Assembly: GCF_000025565.1 (NCBI RefSeq)
Contig: NC_014121.1
Coordinates: 1,426,001 to 1,490,000 of the forward strand
Length of the DNA: 64,000 bases
Direction of reading: 5' to 3'
DNA from: Enterobacter cloacae subsp. cloacae ATCC 13047
Lineage (GTDB): Bacteria > Pseudomonadota > Gammaproteobacteria > Enterobacterales > Enterobacteriaceae
Position 1 is the stretch's first letter. Each line of letters starts with the position of its first letter. The notes beneath the pieces are model-generated. The model saw only the letters and a list, made by a program, of their open reading frames with translations, had not been told where the DNA came from and made no database searches. Shown in pieces: positions 1 to 9,245 of this stretch. Both the position numbers and the translations under genes were made by a program.

Positions 1-168
1 AATCACCATTTTGATCAGTCGCAGAAAAATATCGGTGAGAAGCGTAATGTTATCCGACCAGGTTTTGATGGCATCCGCAGATGCGTATTCATGAATGGCC
101 GCCCCTGAAAGAATACCCGCCAGCATGAATATCACGATGAAGAGCGTAAGTTTGTTTGCACTTGCCAC
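1..168 (-). CDS. Dicarboxylate/amino acid:cation symporter, N-terminal part
   Basis: Only the first 56 codons lie in the window; the gene runs off the left edge. The frame opens with GTG at 168, preceded by AGGGG about 7 bases upstream, and gives a hydrophobic first membrane helix (roughly residues 6-25) followed by the segment LTDIFLRLIKMVI. That segment is typical of the DAACS/SDF family (GltP, GltT, DctA), secondary symporters that take up glutamate, aspartate or C4-dicarboxylates with protons or sodium. Which substrate cannot be told from this fragment. It is divergent from the fimbrial operon, so the 428-bp spacer with its CRP site may serve both. Family call is by motif recognition. Confidence 0.75.
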   Translation of the reverse strand, partial: MASANKLTLFIVIFMLAGILSGAAIHEYASADAIKTWSDNITLLTDIFLRLIKMVI

Positions 169-596
169 GAAAAAGACCCCTATGCGCTGTAGATGTCGCC
201 CGCGCCGATATATATGGATTTTTTATTACTGCGCGGGAAATTATTCGGCACATAAATTGAAGTAAAGCGGGGGGAGATACAACTCCTTTTTAAATTTTAT
301 TAATTTTGTTGCTAATGCCGCGACGATATATTGTGACGCTTATCACACTTTAATGGGATATATCCTCAGGCAACATTCGGTAAATTCCGTTTATAAATCA
401 ATAACCCAATGTTTCTAAAATCATTTCTCTGTCAATCGGACAAGGGGGTGACTGACATGGCCGCCAGTGGTCGAAGCGATAACCATAAACTAAATTCTCA
501 ATAACCCCCTCGGAGGAACATTAAGCGGGGCTAACATCTTGAACGTTAAAACTAAATTGTTGTACGTGAACGGAGACGTCTTCTGGAGGGTGGTAA
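169..596. other. Long intergenic region upstream of the fimbrial operon
   Basis: 428 bp with no convincing gene. The left half is AT-rich and holds a perfect CRP site (332-347). A possible -10 (TTATAA, 391-396) lies about 55 bases to its right, compatible with a class I CRP-activated promoter for the fimbrial genes, although no good -35 is seen. The right half carries AGGGGGT at 443-449, complementary to ACCCCCT at 504-510 and followed at once by GGAGG (512-516). I recognise no known riboswitch. The ribosome site of the first fimbrial gene is GGAGGG at 585-590. Confidence 0.5.
332..347. promoter_or_regulatory. CRP (cAMP receptor protein) binding site
   Basis: TGTGA-N6-TCACA, a full match to both half-sites of the CRP consensus. 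Its centre is about 257 bp before the first fimbrial start codon and about 171 bp before the divergent transporter start, so either or both could be catabolite-controlled. Match seen directly; function inferred. Confidence 0.75.
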
Positions 597-1169
597 ATGA
601 AAAGAAAACGCCTTTTGACCTGCGCTGGCATTCTGTTAACCGCGACAACCGCCCATCAGGCGCTGGCGGTCACCAGTAGTGGCACTATCGGCGCGACGCT
701 GACATTGACAAACGGGTGTCTGATTAATGGATCGCCCACCCAAAACGGCATTAACTTCGGGACACTGGATTTCGGGACCCATCCTGCAACCTTTTCCACC
801 CTGACGACGCAGTTGACCGGTGCCAGCGGCGGAAACACCTTCACGATTCAATGTACAACCGCCAGCTACACGGTGGCGATAACCGGGAATACCAACTCCA
901 CTGCGCCGGGCACCGTCGTTGGCACGACGGGGACACCCGCCCGCTATCTGATTAACACCACCAACACGGCGCAGGGTGTGGCATACAGCCTGTATAGCGA
1001 CAGCGGATTTAATAACGTTGTGGCGAATAACGCGGCATTGCCGATCGCGTCCACGGCCGGTGGGGTGGACAGTTACACCCTCTACGGGCGTATTACCGGC
1101 GGCGGAAACAGCGTTACGGTGGTACCGGGGACCTACACCGACACCATAAATGTCAGCGTAACCTATTAG
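597..1169 (+). CDS. Csu-type fimbrial major subunit (spore coat U domain)
   Basis: 190-residue secreted pilin-like protein. A Sec signal peptide (about residues 1-24, ending in ALA) is followed by one spore coat U/SCPU domain, with the Cys pair and the carboxy-terminal pattern PGTYTDTINVSV found in CsuA/B-like subunits of archaic chaperone-usher (sigma class) fimbriae. Such subunits polymerise by donor-strand exchange into thin surface fibres used for biofilm attachment to abiotic surfaces. It is first in a five-gene operon and has a strong ribosome site (GGAGGG, six bases before ATG), fitting the most abundant subunit. Exact receptor or surface is unknown. Confidence 0.88.
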   Translation: MKRKRLLTCAGILLTATTAHQALAVTSSGTIGATLTLTNGCLINGSPTQNGINFGTLDFGTHPATFSTLTTQLTGASGGNTFTIQCTTASYTVAITGNTNSTAPGTVVGTTGTPARYLINTTNTAQGVAYSLYSDSGFNNVVANNAALPIASTAGGVDSYTLYGRITGGGNSVTVVPGTYTDTINVSVTY

Positions 1170-1181
1170 CCCACTTAGCCC

Positions 1182-1730
1182 ATGAAGACCGCTTTTTCAG
1201 GTCTGCGCCACTGCGCAGAGGGGATCGTGCATCTTTTTTTTACGCTGATCCTCGGGCTGGCGCTGGTGCCGGCCGCTATGGCCGTCACGTCGCAGTCCTT
1301 TAAGGTCAGCGCGACCATTGTGCCGGGATGCGCGGTGAGCACCGGCAGTGGGGGGCTGTTAGGCACGCTGAACTTCGGTACCCATACCGGCGTGGAGAGT
1401 GCTCCGGTGAGCACCAGCTTCGTACCAAACGGGGCACTCTCGATCGCCTGTACGCCAGGCGTGGCGCTGAGTATGAGTATTAACGGCGGGCAGAATTACG
1501 CCTCCGTGCGGCGAATGACGCGCAACGGCGGGAACGACGTGGTGGGATACCGGCTTTACAGCAGCAGTTCACTTGCGGCGAACAGCGAAATAGGGGTCAA
1601 CCAGGCGATTCCGGTGACCTATACCAACAGCAATAACATCGCGCTGCCGCTGTTTGGCGTGGCGCTATTGACCGGGTTCAGCCCGGCAGGAACCTATTCT
1701 GATCAACTTACCGTGACCTTGTCATGGTGA
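1182..1730 (+). CDS. Csu-type fimbrial minor subunit (spore coat U domain)
   Basis: 182-residue second SCPU-domain protein, starting 12 bases after the stop of the first subunit with no clear ribosome site of its own, so translation is probably coupled. The signal peptide is long (about 34 residues, cleaved after AAMA), and the mature part carries conserved Cys residues, the pattern LGTLNFGTHTG near the start and AGTYSDQLTVTLSW at the end. It resembles CsuA of the Acinetobacter csu locus and likely acts as a minor or adaptor subunit. The csuB counterpart of the six-gene Acinetobacter operon is not present here. Confidence 0.83.
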   Translation: MKTAFSGLRHCAEGIVHLFFTLILGLALVPAAMAVTSQSFKVSATIVPGCAVSTGSGGLLGTLNFGTHTGVESAPVSTSFVPNGALSIACTPGVALSMSINGGQNYASVRRMTRNGGNDVVGYRLYSSSSLAANSEIGVNQAIPVTYTNSNNIALPLFGVALLTGFSPAGTYSDQLTVTLSW

Positions 1731-1746
1731 TAAAGGGAGAGAGTCG

Positions 1747-2508
1747 ATGACGGCATATTTCAGGCGCATATGTCTGGGAAGTTTGCTGGGGGTGATGGCC
1801 GTGGCGGCAGGCCAGGTGCAGGCCGCCGCCACCATTCTGTTATGGCCTATCGATCCGTGGCTGGCGGCTGATGCCAAAGCCACGGAGCTGTGGATCCAGA
1901 ATCAAGGAAACAGCCCAACCACCATGCAGGTACGCATTGTGCGCTGGAAGCAGGAGGGCGGGTTCGAACGTTACAGTGCCCAGCAGGATGTGGTGGCCAG
2001 CCCGCCAATTGTCACCATCGCAGCGGGCAGCAAGCAGCTTATTCGTCTTATCAAACAGGGGACGGTTCCGGTGGGGGGCGAGCAGGCCTACCGCATTATT
2101 GTCGATGAAATTCCTCAGCCGGACAACAAAGCCGAACCGGCTATTGGTCTCAAACTGCAGATGCGTTATTCCATTCCCCTTTTTGTCTATGGGCAGGGGA
2201 TCCCGACAAGCAAAGAGGGGGCGCACCATGCGTTTGTGGATACGCACAACCTCAGCTGGCGGGTAAAAAATGAGGGCGGACAGCCTCAGCTGGAGGTTAA
2301 CAACCGGGGCGATGTACACGTCAGGCTCAGTCAGGTTTCGCTGGTGCAGGGCGGGCAGAAACGTCCTGTTGCTGAGGGATTGCTGGGCTACGTGCTGGCG
2401 GGCAGTACCCGCAGCTGGGCCATCCCGGCCGGAATTCGGCAGCCAGACCAGATGCGCGCGCAGATTAACGCCAGGGATGAACAATGGCAGTCGACGCCCG
2501 TCAACTGA
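1747..2508 (+). CDS. Periplasmic fimbrial chaperone (CsuC/PapD-like)
   Basis: 253 residues with a signal peptide (about 1-27, ending QVQA) followed by the two immunoglobulin-like domains of pilus chaperones. The amino-terminal domain has LWIQNQGNSPTTMQVRI and the G1-strand region with VTIAAGSKQLIRLI, typical of the FGL-type/archaic branch. It would bind SCPU subunits in the periplasm, complete their fold by donor-strand complementation and hand them to the usher. AAAGGGAG precedes the ATG. The end overlaps the usher start by 25 bp, showing tight operon organisation. Confidence 0.92.
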   Translation: MTAYFRRICLGSLLGVMAVAAGQVQAAATILLWPIDPWLAADAKATELWIQNQGNSPTTMQVRIVRWKQEGGFERYSAQQDVVASPPIVTIAAGSKQLIRLIKQGTVPVGGEQAYRIIVDEIPQPDNKAEPAIGLKLQMRYSIPLFVYGQGIPTSKEGAHHAFVDTHNLSWRVKNEGGQPQLEVNNRGDVHVRLSQVSLVQGGQKRPVAEGLLGYVLAGSTRSWAIPAGIRQPDQMRAQINARDEQWQSTPVN

Positions 2509-4868
2509 AACCGGCGATGATGATCCTGCTTTGCGTCACGACCAGCGCCTGGGCAGAACCCGGCGATGACAGTTTACCGCCGCCTCCCGAGGCCCGGGCG
2601 GTGAACGATGAGGTGGTTTTTCAGCTTGGCCTCATAGTGAACCACTACGATACCGGTCTGGTGGTGCCCGTGACGCAGCGTAAAGGCGCTTACTTTGTCT
2701 CGAGCGCCGATTTGCTGCGTGCCGGGCTGCCGCCGGAGCATGTGCCGACCGGCGAGGTGGATCTCTCATCGCTTGCTCAGGTTCGCGTGGAGTACGACAG
2801 CGCCGCACAGCGTCTGCTGCTCACTGTGCCCCGCGAATGGGTGGCCTCCCGGGTGACCTCCTTTGGCGGGCAAACCGCGCAAAGCAAACCTCACTTTGGG
2901 CGCGGGGCGCTGCTGAATTACGATCTTTATACCAACCACACGGAACACGTGGGCGGCCAGGCTTCTCTGTGGCATGAGTTCCGCTACTTCAATGAACGCG
3001 GCTCGCTCTCTTCTACCGGTTATGTGCGGAAAAATTTCGCTGGCGATGACGGCCAGCAGGCCGGATATGTGCGCTATGACACCACCCTGCTGGTCACCAA
3101 CGAAGAGGACGCCACCACCTGGACGGCCGGGGATGTGATCAGCGATGCCCTGAGCTGGAGCTCCAGCGTGCGTATGGGTGGGATAAGCTACGGGCGTGAC
3201 TTCTCCCTGCGCCCGGATCTGGTGACCTGGCCGCTACCGGAATTCTCCGGGGAAGCAGCGGTTCCCACCTCGGTCGATCTCTTTATTAATGGCTATCGGT
3301 CTGGCTCTACGCAGCTTCAGCCGGGCCCCTTTACCCTGACGAATCTGCCCTATATTAACGGGGCCGGGGACGCGGTGCTGATCACCACCGATGCGCTGGG
3401 ACGGCAGGTGAGCACTACGCTGCCGTTCTATGTCACCAGCGAACTGCTTAAACGCGGCTTGAGCGATGGGGCGGTGACGCTGGGAAGCCTGCGGCGCAAC
3501 TACGGGATCGACAATTTTGATTATGGTCCGGCGGCGGGCAGCGGTTCGTATCGCTACGGGGTAACGGACTGGCTGACCCTTGAAGGTCACGCGGAAGGGG
3601 CGGAGTCGCTGGCGCTGGGCGGGGCCGGGACGGTGGTGAAGCTCGGGCACTTTGGCGTTGTGAATACCGCGTATACCCAAAGCCGGATGCGCGGCGATGA
3701 GGGCGGGCAGATCGCCTGGGGCTATCAGTACAGCACCAGCGATTTTAGCCTTGCCACTCAACATACGCGACGCGATCGCGGCTTTGGCAACCTGGCCCTC
3801 TATGACCAGCCGACGATGTATGACGAAAACGACCGGCCTGTCGCCAGCTTCAGCCGCAATACCGATCAATATTCCCTGACTTTTAATCTTGGGCAGTACG
3901 GCAATATCGGGGCCGCCTGGATCGGTGTGGAGAGTTTTGACAGCCAGAAAACAGAACTGCTTAACCTCTCATGGAGCCGCAACCTGTGGGGCGCGAGCAG
4001 TCTTTACCTCGCCGCAAGCCGTGATCAGCAGCGGGGCGACTGGACGGTTGCACTCTCGCTACAGGTCCCGCTTGGGGAACGGGACAGCGCCGCAGTCACC
4101 TTCGAAAACACGCCGGAGGCAGGCAGCACGCAGCGCATCAACTACAACCACTCCATGCCTTCCGATGGCGGGTTAAGCTGGAACATGGCATGGGCGCATC
4201 AGTCGCGGGCGAACAATTATCAGCAGGGAACCTTGGGCTGGCGTAACAATAATATCGAAGTGCAGGGCGGGGCCTACGGTGAAAAGGACATGATGACCTG
4301 GTGGAGCGAGGCGCTGGGCTCCATTGTGCTGATGGACGGCGAGCTGTTTGCGGCGAATAAAATCAACGACGCCTTTGTGGTGATCAGCACCGATGGTCAA
4401 CCGGATGTGCCCGTCAGCTACGAGAACCAGCCGGTCGGCAAAACGAATCGTAACGGCTATCTGCTGGTGAGCGGCGTATCGGCCTATTACCCGGCCAGTT
4501 ACCGCATTGACACCCTCAATCTGCCTGCCGATACGCGTCTGAAAGAGACCGAACGCCGGATTGCGATCCGCCGCCACAGTGGTTATCTGGTGGACTTCCC
4601 GATGGAGCAGGAGCGGGTGGCAAGTGTCATTCTGCATGATGCCGAGGGACAGGCCATTCCGGTGGGCAGCCAGGTCAGACGTGCCTCACGCAGCAACGCG
4701 GTGGTGGGTTATGACGGGATCGCCTGGCTGGAAAATCTTAGCGACGTCAATTCGCTGGAGGTGATCACCCCGACGGGCAAACGGTGCCAGGCGATGCTGA
4801 CCGTTGGCGCGAACCCGGAACACAGGCTGCAAACCTACGGGCCGCTGATATGTCGGGAGGCACGGTGA
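2484..4868 (+). CDS. Outer membrane fimbrial usher (CsuD-like)
   Basis: 794 residues; a signal peptide (cleaved near AWA-EP), a periplasmic amino-terminal chaperone-binding domain, a long beta-barrel section rich in alternating aromatic and polar residues, a plug domain roughly in the region of residues 215-300, and carboxy-terminal domains. The usher (PapC family, archaic branch) recruits chaperone-subunit complexes and secretes the growing fibre across the outer membrane. I kept the ATG at 2484 because CAGGGA lies at suitable distance; ATG 2517 (MMILLC) would also leave a plausible signal peptide but has no ribosome site. Ends in a four-base overlap with the next start. Confidence 0.93.
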   Translation: MAVDARQLKPAMMILLCVTTSAWAEPGDDSLPPPPEARAVNDEVVFQLGLIVNHYDTGLVVPVTQRKGAYFVSSADLLRAGLPPEHVPTGEVDLSSLAQVRVEYDSAAQRLLLTVPREWVASRVTSFGGQTAQSKPHFGRGALLNYDLYTNHTEHVGGQASLWHEFRYFNERGSLSSTGYVRKNFAGDDGQQAGYVRYDTTLLVTNEEDATTWTAGDVISDALSWSSSVRMGGISYGRDFSLRPDLVTWPLPEFSGEAAVPTSVDLFINGYRSGSTQLQPGPFTLTNLPYINGAGDAVLITTDALGRQVSTTLPFYVTSELLKRGLSDGAVTLGSLRRNYGIDNFDYGPAAGSGSYRYGVTDWLTLEGHAEGAESLALGGAGTVVKLGHFGVVNTAYTQSRMRGDEGGQIAWGYQYSTSDFSLATQHTRRDRGFGNLALYDQPTMYDENDRPVASFSRNTDQYSLTFNLGQYGNIGAAWIGVESFDSQKTELLNLSWSRNLWGASSLYLAASRDQQRGDWTVALSLQVPLGERDSAAVTFENTPEAGSTQRINYNHSMPSDGGLSWNMAWAHQSRANNYQQGTLGWRNNNIEVQGGAYGEKDMMTWWSEALGSIVLMDGELFAANKINDAFVVISTDGQPDVPVSYENQPVGKTNRNGYLLVSGVSAYYPASYRIDTLNLPADTRLKETERRIAIRRHSGYLVDFPMEQERVASVILHDAEGQAIPVGSQVRRASRSNAVVGYDGIAWLENLSDVNSLEVITPTGKRCQAMLTVGANPEHRLQTYGPLICREAR

Positions 4869-5827
4869 CGCGTTATCTGCTGGTGATTCTGCTGCTCTTC
4901 TCCGGTGCCAGCAGCGCGGCCTGCACCGTCAGTACGGTGAATGCGTCGTTTGGCAGCGTGACCTCGTTCGCGCTGAGCGGAACCGGGGAAGTGGAAACCA
5001 CCGGTACGCTGGTGGTGGCCTGCGATACGGTCCTCAACCTCCTTACCAACGACTCGGTGGCGCTGACTTACACCTCGGCATCGATATTCGCCAACAGTCG
5101 CGCCACCCTGAAGCGCACGGACAATGCGGCTATTACCGATGTCATACCCACGCGCCTGTGCGCTGCCTCCGGCTGTGGCGGTAGCAGCGAAGTGCAGATC
5201 GGTAATGCCTATACCTGGAGCGGGAACACGCTGCTCGGGCTGCTGGGGTCGAAGCGCTACAACATTCCGCTCTATTTCCGTACGGTGCCGGGACAGAACG
5301 TCTCGGCCGGGCCGTATCAGGTGCTGCTGACATTCAGCATTAATTACAACGTCTGTGCCGTTGGCGCTGCCGGACTTTGCCTGACGCCGCAAACCGGCAC
5401 GGCCACCACCACGATCCTTCTCAACATGACCGTCACTAACGACTGCAGCACCATGACCACGCCGGACGTGAATTTCAACAGCGCGCCGCTAGTACAAAGT
5501 TTTCCCACCGTCTCGCAGGCCATCGCCGTCACCTGCACCAAAGGCAGTACCTATACCATAGGGATTAACAATGGTGCCAATGCGCTGAACAACGTTCGTC
5601 GCATGGTGAGCGGCAGTAACTACATGAGTTACGACATCTATAAAGAAGCCACCACCAACCGCTGGGGCAGCAGCGGCACCGAACGCTGGACCAGTGCGAC
5701 CTCATCCCAGGTCAGTACAGACGGATTACTGCGTACCTACAATTACACCGCCAAAGTCCTGACCGGGCAGGCCACGCCCCCCGCCGGAACCTATACCGAC
5801 ACGCTGATTGTTGACGTGGCGTTCTAA
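4865..5827 (+). CDS. Two-domain SCPU fimbrial tip adhesin (CsuE-like)
   Basis: 320 residues from a GTG at 4865. This start is preferred to upstream ATGs (4784, 4850) because CGGGAGG ends four bases before it, it makes a four-base GTGA overlap with the usher stop, and the product opens directly with a compact signal peptide (about 18 residues, ending ASSA-ACTV). Two SCPU domains follow, about residues 19-175 and 190-320, the second ending in [16 protein letters not shown] two-domain subunit is the mark of the CsuE tip adhesin, whose amino-terminal domain contacts surfaces. Last gene of the operon; no terminator is seen before the chemotaxis promoter. Confidence 0.87.
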   Translation: MTRYLLVILLLFSGASSAACTVSTVNASFGSVTSFALSGTGEVETTGTLVVACDTVLNLLTNDSVALTYTSASIFANSRATLKRTDNAAITDVIPTRLCAASGCGGSSEVQIGNAYTWSGNTLLGLLGSKRYNIPLYFRTVPGQNVSAGPYQVLLTFSINYNVCAVGAAGLCLTPQTGTATTTILLNMTVTNDCSTMTTPDVNFNSAPLVQSFPTVSQAIAVTCTKGSTYTIGINNGANALNNVRRMVSGSNYMSYDIYKEATTNRWGSSGTERWTSATSSQVSTDGLLRTYNYTAKVLTGQATPPAGTYTDTLIVDVAF

Positions 5828-5854
5828 CCCCCGCGCTTTTCCCTTTCGCAAATG

Positions 5855-5881
5855 TAAAGTTCCTGTGGCCTGTGCCGATAA
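5855..5881 (+). promoter_or_regulatory. Sigma-28 (FliA) promoter of the tar operon
   Basis: TAAA, a 15-base spacer, then GCCGATAA: an exact match to the enterobacterial class 3 flagellar promoter consensus. It lies 32 bp before the tar start and 28 bp after the fimbrial adhesin stop, and should drive tar-tap-cheRBYZ under FliA/FlgM control. Confidence 0.9.
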
Positions 5882-5912
5882 CACCGTTAATAAATCTATG
5901 AGAAGGTGTTGT

Positions 5913-7580
5913 ATGTTGAACCGTATCCGCGTTGTCACAATGCTCATGATGGTGCTGGTCATTTTCGCACTACTTCAGCTTATCTCCGGTGGGCTTTTTT
6001 TCTCGTCGTTAAAACAGAATCAGGACAGTTTCGCCGCCTCAAACGATCTGCGCCTGCAGCAGAGTGAACTCACGTCAACGTGGGATTTGATGCTGCAAAC
6101 GCGTATCAACCTGAGCCGCTCCTCCGCCCGCATGATGATGGATCCCAATAACCAGCAGAGCAGCGCGAAAACCGATCTGCTGAAAAATGCCCGCGCAACC
6201 CTTGCGGATGCCGCAAAGCATTACGACGCCTTTAAGAAGATCGCCCCGCAGCCTGCCATGGAGCAGGTGAGCCAGAATATCGATGAAAAATATAACGCCT
6301 ACTATGCCGGTCTGACGGAGCTTATCCAGTTCCTGGAGAGCGGCAACATGGACGCCTATTTCGCCCAGCCGACACAAGGAATGCAAAACGCGCTCGGCGC
6401 GGCGCTGAGTGAATACGCCAAAGCCAGCGCAGATCTCTACCACTCGGCCTTTACGGAAAGCCAGAATGATTACCGCTTTGCCAAATGGCAGATGGCTGTA
6501 ATGGCGCTGGCGCTGGCCATTGTGCTGATCGCGGTATGGTACGGCATTCGCCATAGCCTGCTGAACCCACTGGGTCGCGTCATTGCCCATATCCGCGAGA
6601 TTGCCAGCGGCGATTTGACCAAAACGCTGACCGTCTCCGGGCGTAACGAAATCACCGAACTGGCTAACAGCGTAGACCATATGCAGCGTTCGCTTATCGA
6701 TACCGTTGCCAACGTGCGTAGCGGCACGGATGCCATCTATACCGGCACCAGCGAAATTGCGATGGGCAATAACGATCTCTCTTCCCGTACCGAACAACAG
6801 GCCTCCGCGCTGGAAGAGACCGCGGCCAGCATGGAACAGCTCACCGCCACCGTGAAGCAGAACGCGGATAACGCGCGTCAGGCTTCTCAGCTGGCAGAAA
6901 GCGCGTCCGAAACGGCGCAGCGTGGCGGTCGGGTGGTGGATGGGGTGGTGAAAACCATGCATGAAATTGCCGACAGCTCGAAGAAAATCGCTGACATCAT
7001 CAGCGTGATCGACGGCATTGCCTTCCAGACCAATATCCTGGCGCTGAACGCCGCCGTTGAGGCTGCGCGTGCGGGTGAACAGGGGCGCGGGTTTGCGGTG
7101 GTGGCCGGTGAAGTGCGTAATCTCGCCAGCCGCAGTGCTAACGCGGCGAAAGAGATTAAAGCCCTGATTGAAGACTCGGTTTCCCGCGTCGATACCGGCT
7201 CCGTGCTGGTGGAAAGCGCAGGGGAGACCATGAATGACATCGTGAATGCCGTTACCCGCGTAACGGACATCATGGGTGAAATCGCCTCTGCCTCTGATGA
7301 GCAGAGTCGTGGTATCGACCAGGTTGCCCTGGCGGTATCGGAAATGGATCGCGTGACACAGCAAAACGCCGCTCTGGTGCAGGAGTCCGCCGCGGCGGCC
7401 GCTGCGCTGGAAGACCAGGCGAGCCGTCTGAAGATGGCCGTCTCGGCGTTTCGTCTCGCTTCACTCGCTGGAAATACGGTCACCCCGCAAGCCACGTATC
7501 GTGCGCCAGCCGCTGAGCCGGCGGCCACGCGTACCCGCGCCGCGACGACCGGACATGATGAAAACTGGGAAACATTTTGA
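5913..7580 (+). CDS. tar: Methyl-accepting chemotaxis protein Tar (aspartate sensor)
   Basis: 555 residues from ATG 5913 (AGAAGGTG upstream; the longer frame to 5808 runs back through the promoter and is not used). First membrane helix about 7-30, periplasmic ligand domain with [14 protein letters not shown] and FAQPTQG, which match the arginines and threonine that bind aspartate in E. coli Tar, second helix about 190-212, HAMP, methylation helices and the conserved signalling tip ([20 protein letters not shown]). It ends in NWETF, the pentapeptide that tethers CheR and CheB. Inner-membrane receptor for aspartate and probably maltose-binding protein; maltose sensing is not shown by sequence. 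Confidence 0.95.
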   Translation: MLNRIRVVTMLMMVLVIFALLQLISGGLFFSSLKQNQDSFAASNDLRLQQSELTSTWDLMLQTRINLSRSSARMMMDPNNQQSSAKTDLLKNARATLADAAKHYDAFKKIAPQPAMEQVSQNIDEKYNAYYAGLTELIQFLESGNMDAYFAQPTQGMQNALGAALSEYAKASADLYHSAFTESQNDYRFAKWQMAVMALALAIVLIAVWYGIRHSLLNPLGRVIAHIREIASGDLTKTLTVSGRNEITELANSVDHMQRSLIDTVANVRSGTDAIYTGTSEIAMGNNDLSSRTEQQASALEETAASMEQLTATVKQNADNARQASQLAESASETAQRGGRVVDGVVKTMHEIADSSKKIADIISVIDGIAFQTNILALNAAVEAARAGEQGRGFAVVAGEVRNLASRSANAAKEIKALIEDSVSRVDTGSVLVESAGETMNDIVNAVTRVTDIMGEIASASDEQSRGIDQVALAVSEMDRVTQQNAALVQESAAAAAALEDQASRLKMAVSAFRLASLAGNTVTPQATYRAPAAEPAATRTRAATTGHDENWETF

Positions 7581-7624
7581 CTGACATTTAAACCGCGGCT
7601 GCTTGCCGCTTGATGGGAGCGTGG

Positions 7625-9226
7625 ATGTTAAATCGTATTCGTATCTCGACCACACTGTTTTTGATTCTGATCCTTTGCGGTGTGTTGCAGGTTGGCAGTA
7701 ACGGGTTGTCTTTTTGGGCGTTTCGCGATGGCTATCAGAATTTGCAGGAAGTTGAGGCGAGTAATCAGCAGCGCTCCGCACTGGCACAAACGCGTGCCGT
7801 GCTGTTGCAGGCAAGCACTGCGCTGAACAAGGCGGGAACCTTAACCGCGCTGAGTTATCCGCCAGATGATATCAAGGCGCTGATGGCGACGGCGCGCAAC
7901 AGCCTTAAGCAGGCCGACGCGCAGTTCAAAACGTTCACCGCGCAGGAGGACGTCAGCGAAAAAGGGAAAGCGCTGAAAGCTGCCATGAAGAAGAACTTTG
8001 AGCAGTGGCACAGCGATCTGGATCACCAGGCGACCTGGCTTGAGAACAACCAGCTCTCGGACTTTATGAGCGCGCCGGTGCAGGCCTCACAGGCGGCGTT
8101 TGATGACAGCTTTAACGCCTGGCAGCAGGATATTAACCAGTTTGTTCAGCGCGCAGGGGAAAGCAGCCGCATGAGCTACCACATGTCCGGCGTGATTTTT
8201 ACCGTGGTGGTGATTCTGGCGGCACTGCTGACCGGTGCCGCGCTGCTCTGGTCGCGCAAGATGATTGTTCAGCCGCTGGCGATTATCAGCAGCCACTTCG
8301 ACAGCATTGCGAAGGGGGATCTGGCGCGTCCGGTGGCGGTGTATGGCAAAAACGAAATTTCGGCGATCTTTGCCAGCCTGAAGGCGATGCAAGGATCGCT
8401 ACGGGAAACGGTCTCCGATGTGCGCCAGGGCAGCTATGCCATGCACACCGGGATCTCAGAGATTGCGGCTGGCAATAACGATCTCTCTTCCCGTACCGAG
8501 CAACAGGCGGCCTCGCTGGCGCAAACGGCGGCCAGCATGGAACAGCTGACTGCGACGGTAAGCCAGAACGCCGACAACGCGCGCCAGGCGTCAGACCTGT
8601 CAAAACAGGCGGCGATGACGGCGAAGAAGGGGGGCGACCAGGCGTCTCATGTGGCCAGCACCATGCAGGATATTGCCGCCAGTTCGCAGAAAATTGGCGA
8701 CATCATCAGCGTGATTGATGGCATTGCGTTCCAGACCAACATTCTGGCGCTGAACGCGGCTGTGGAAGCGGCGCGTGCGGGTGAGCAGGGGCGCGGGTTT
8801 GCGGTGGTGGCGGGTGAAGTCCGTAACCTGGCGAGCCGCAGCGCCAACGCGGCAAAAGAGATCAAAGGGCTGATTGAAGAGTCTGTCTCCCGCGTCCAGC
8901 AAGGCTCCGCGCTGGTGGATACGGCGGCGAAAACCATGCACGAGATTGTCACCTCCGTTACGCGGGTGAACGACATCATGGGCGAAATTGCCTCGGCGTC
9001 TGATGAGCAGCGTCGCGGGATTGAGCAGGTGGCCCAGGCGGTAAGCCAGATGGATCAGGTCACGCAGCAGAATGCCTCGTTAGTGGAGGAAGCGGCAGCG
9101 GCAACCGATCAGCTGGCCAGTCAGGCGGATCATCTCACCGGGCTGGTCGCGATATTTAATGTCAAAGAGCACGTTGAAGCAGTAACAGAAGTCGGGCGGT
9201 CGCAGGCCGTGCCAGTTGTATCCTGA
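7625..9226 (+). CDS. tap: Methyl-accepting chemotaxis protein Tap (dipeptide sensor)
   Basis: 533 residues from ATG 7625 with GGGAG upstream. Same layout as Tar: first helix about 7-30, four-helix periplasmic domain, second helix about 190-215, HAMP and a signalling domain nearly identical to Tar at DNA level. The periplasmic part (STALNKAGTLTALSYP, DHQATWLENNQLSDF) and the end PVVS match E. coli Tap, which senses dipeptides through DppA and also pyrimidines. Unlike Tar it lacks the terminal NWETF pentapeptide, making it a low-abundance-type receptor that depends on others for adaptation. Confidence 0.93.
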   Translation: MLNRIRISTTLFLILILCGVLQVGSNGLSFWAFRDGYQNLQEVEASNQQRSALAQTRAVLLQASTALNKAGTLTALSYPPDDIKALMATARNSLKQADAQFKTFTAQEDVSEKGKALKAAMKKNFEQWHSDLDHQATWLENNQLSDFMSAPVQASQAAFDDSFNAWQQDINQFVQRAGESSRMSYHMSGVIFTVVVILAALLTGAALLWSRKMIVQPLAIISSHFDSIAKGDLARPVAVYGKNEISAIFASLKAMQGSLRETVSDVRQGSYAMHTGISEIAAGNNDLSSRTEQQAASLAQTAASMEQLTATVSQNADNARQASDLSKQAAMTAKKGGDQASHVASTMQDIAASSQKIGDIISVIDGIAFQTNILALNAAVEAARAGEQGRGFAVVAGEVRNLASRSANAAKEIKGLIEESVSRVQQGSALVDTAAKTMHEIVTSVTRVNDIMGEIASASDEQRRGIEQVAQAVSQMDQVTQQNASLVEEAAAATDQLASQADHLTGLVAIFNVKEHVEAVTEVGRSQAVPVVS

Positions 9227-9245
9227 ATGTAATTAAGAAGGCGCT

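Noticed and set aside
421..596. Cyclic-di-GMP riboswitch in the fimbrial leader
   Set aside because: The conserved GEMM nucleotides are absent; only a simple complementary pair is seen.
6075..7364. 429-codon open frame antisense to tar
   Set aside because: Reverse-strand shadow of the conserved receptor; composition (His, Arg, Gly) is typical of such shadows.
6770..9100. Long direct repeat between tar and tap
   Set aside because: It is the conserved receptor signalling domain in two paralogous genes, not a mobile or regulatory repeat.
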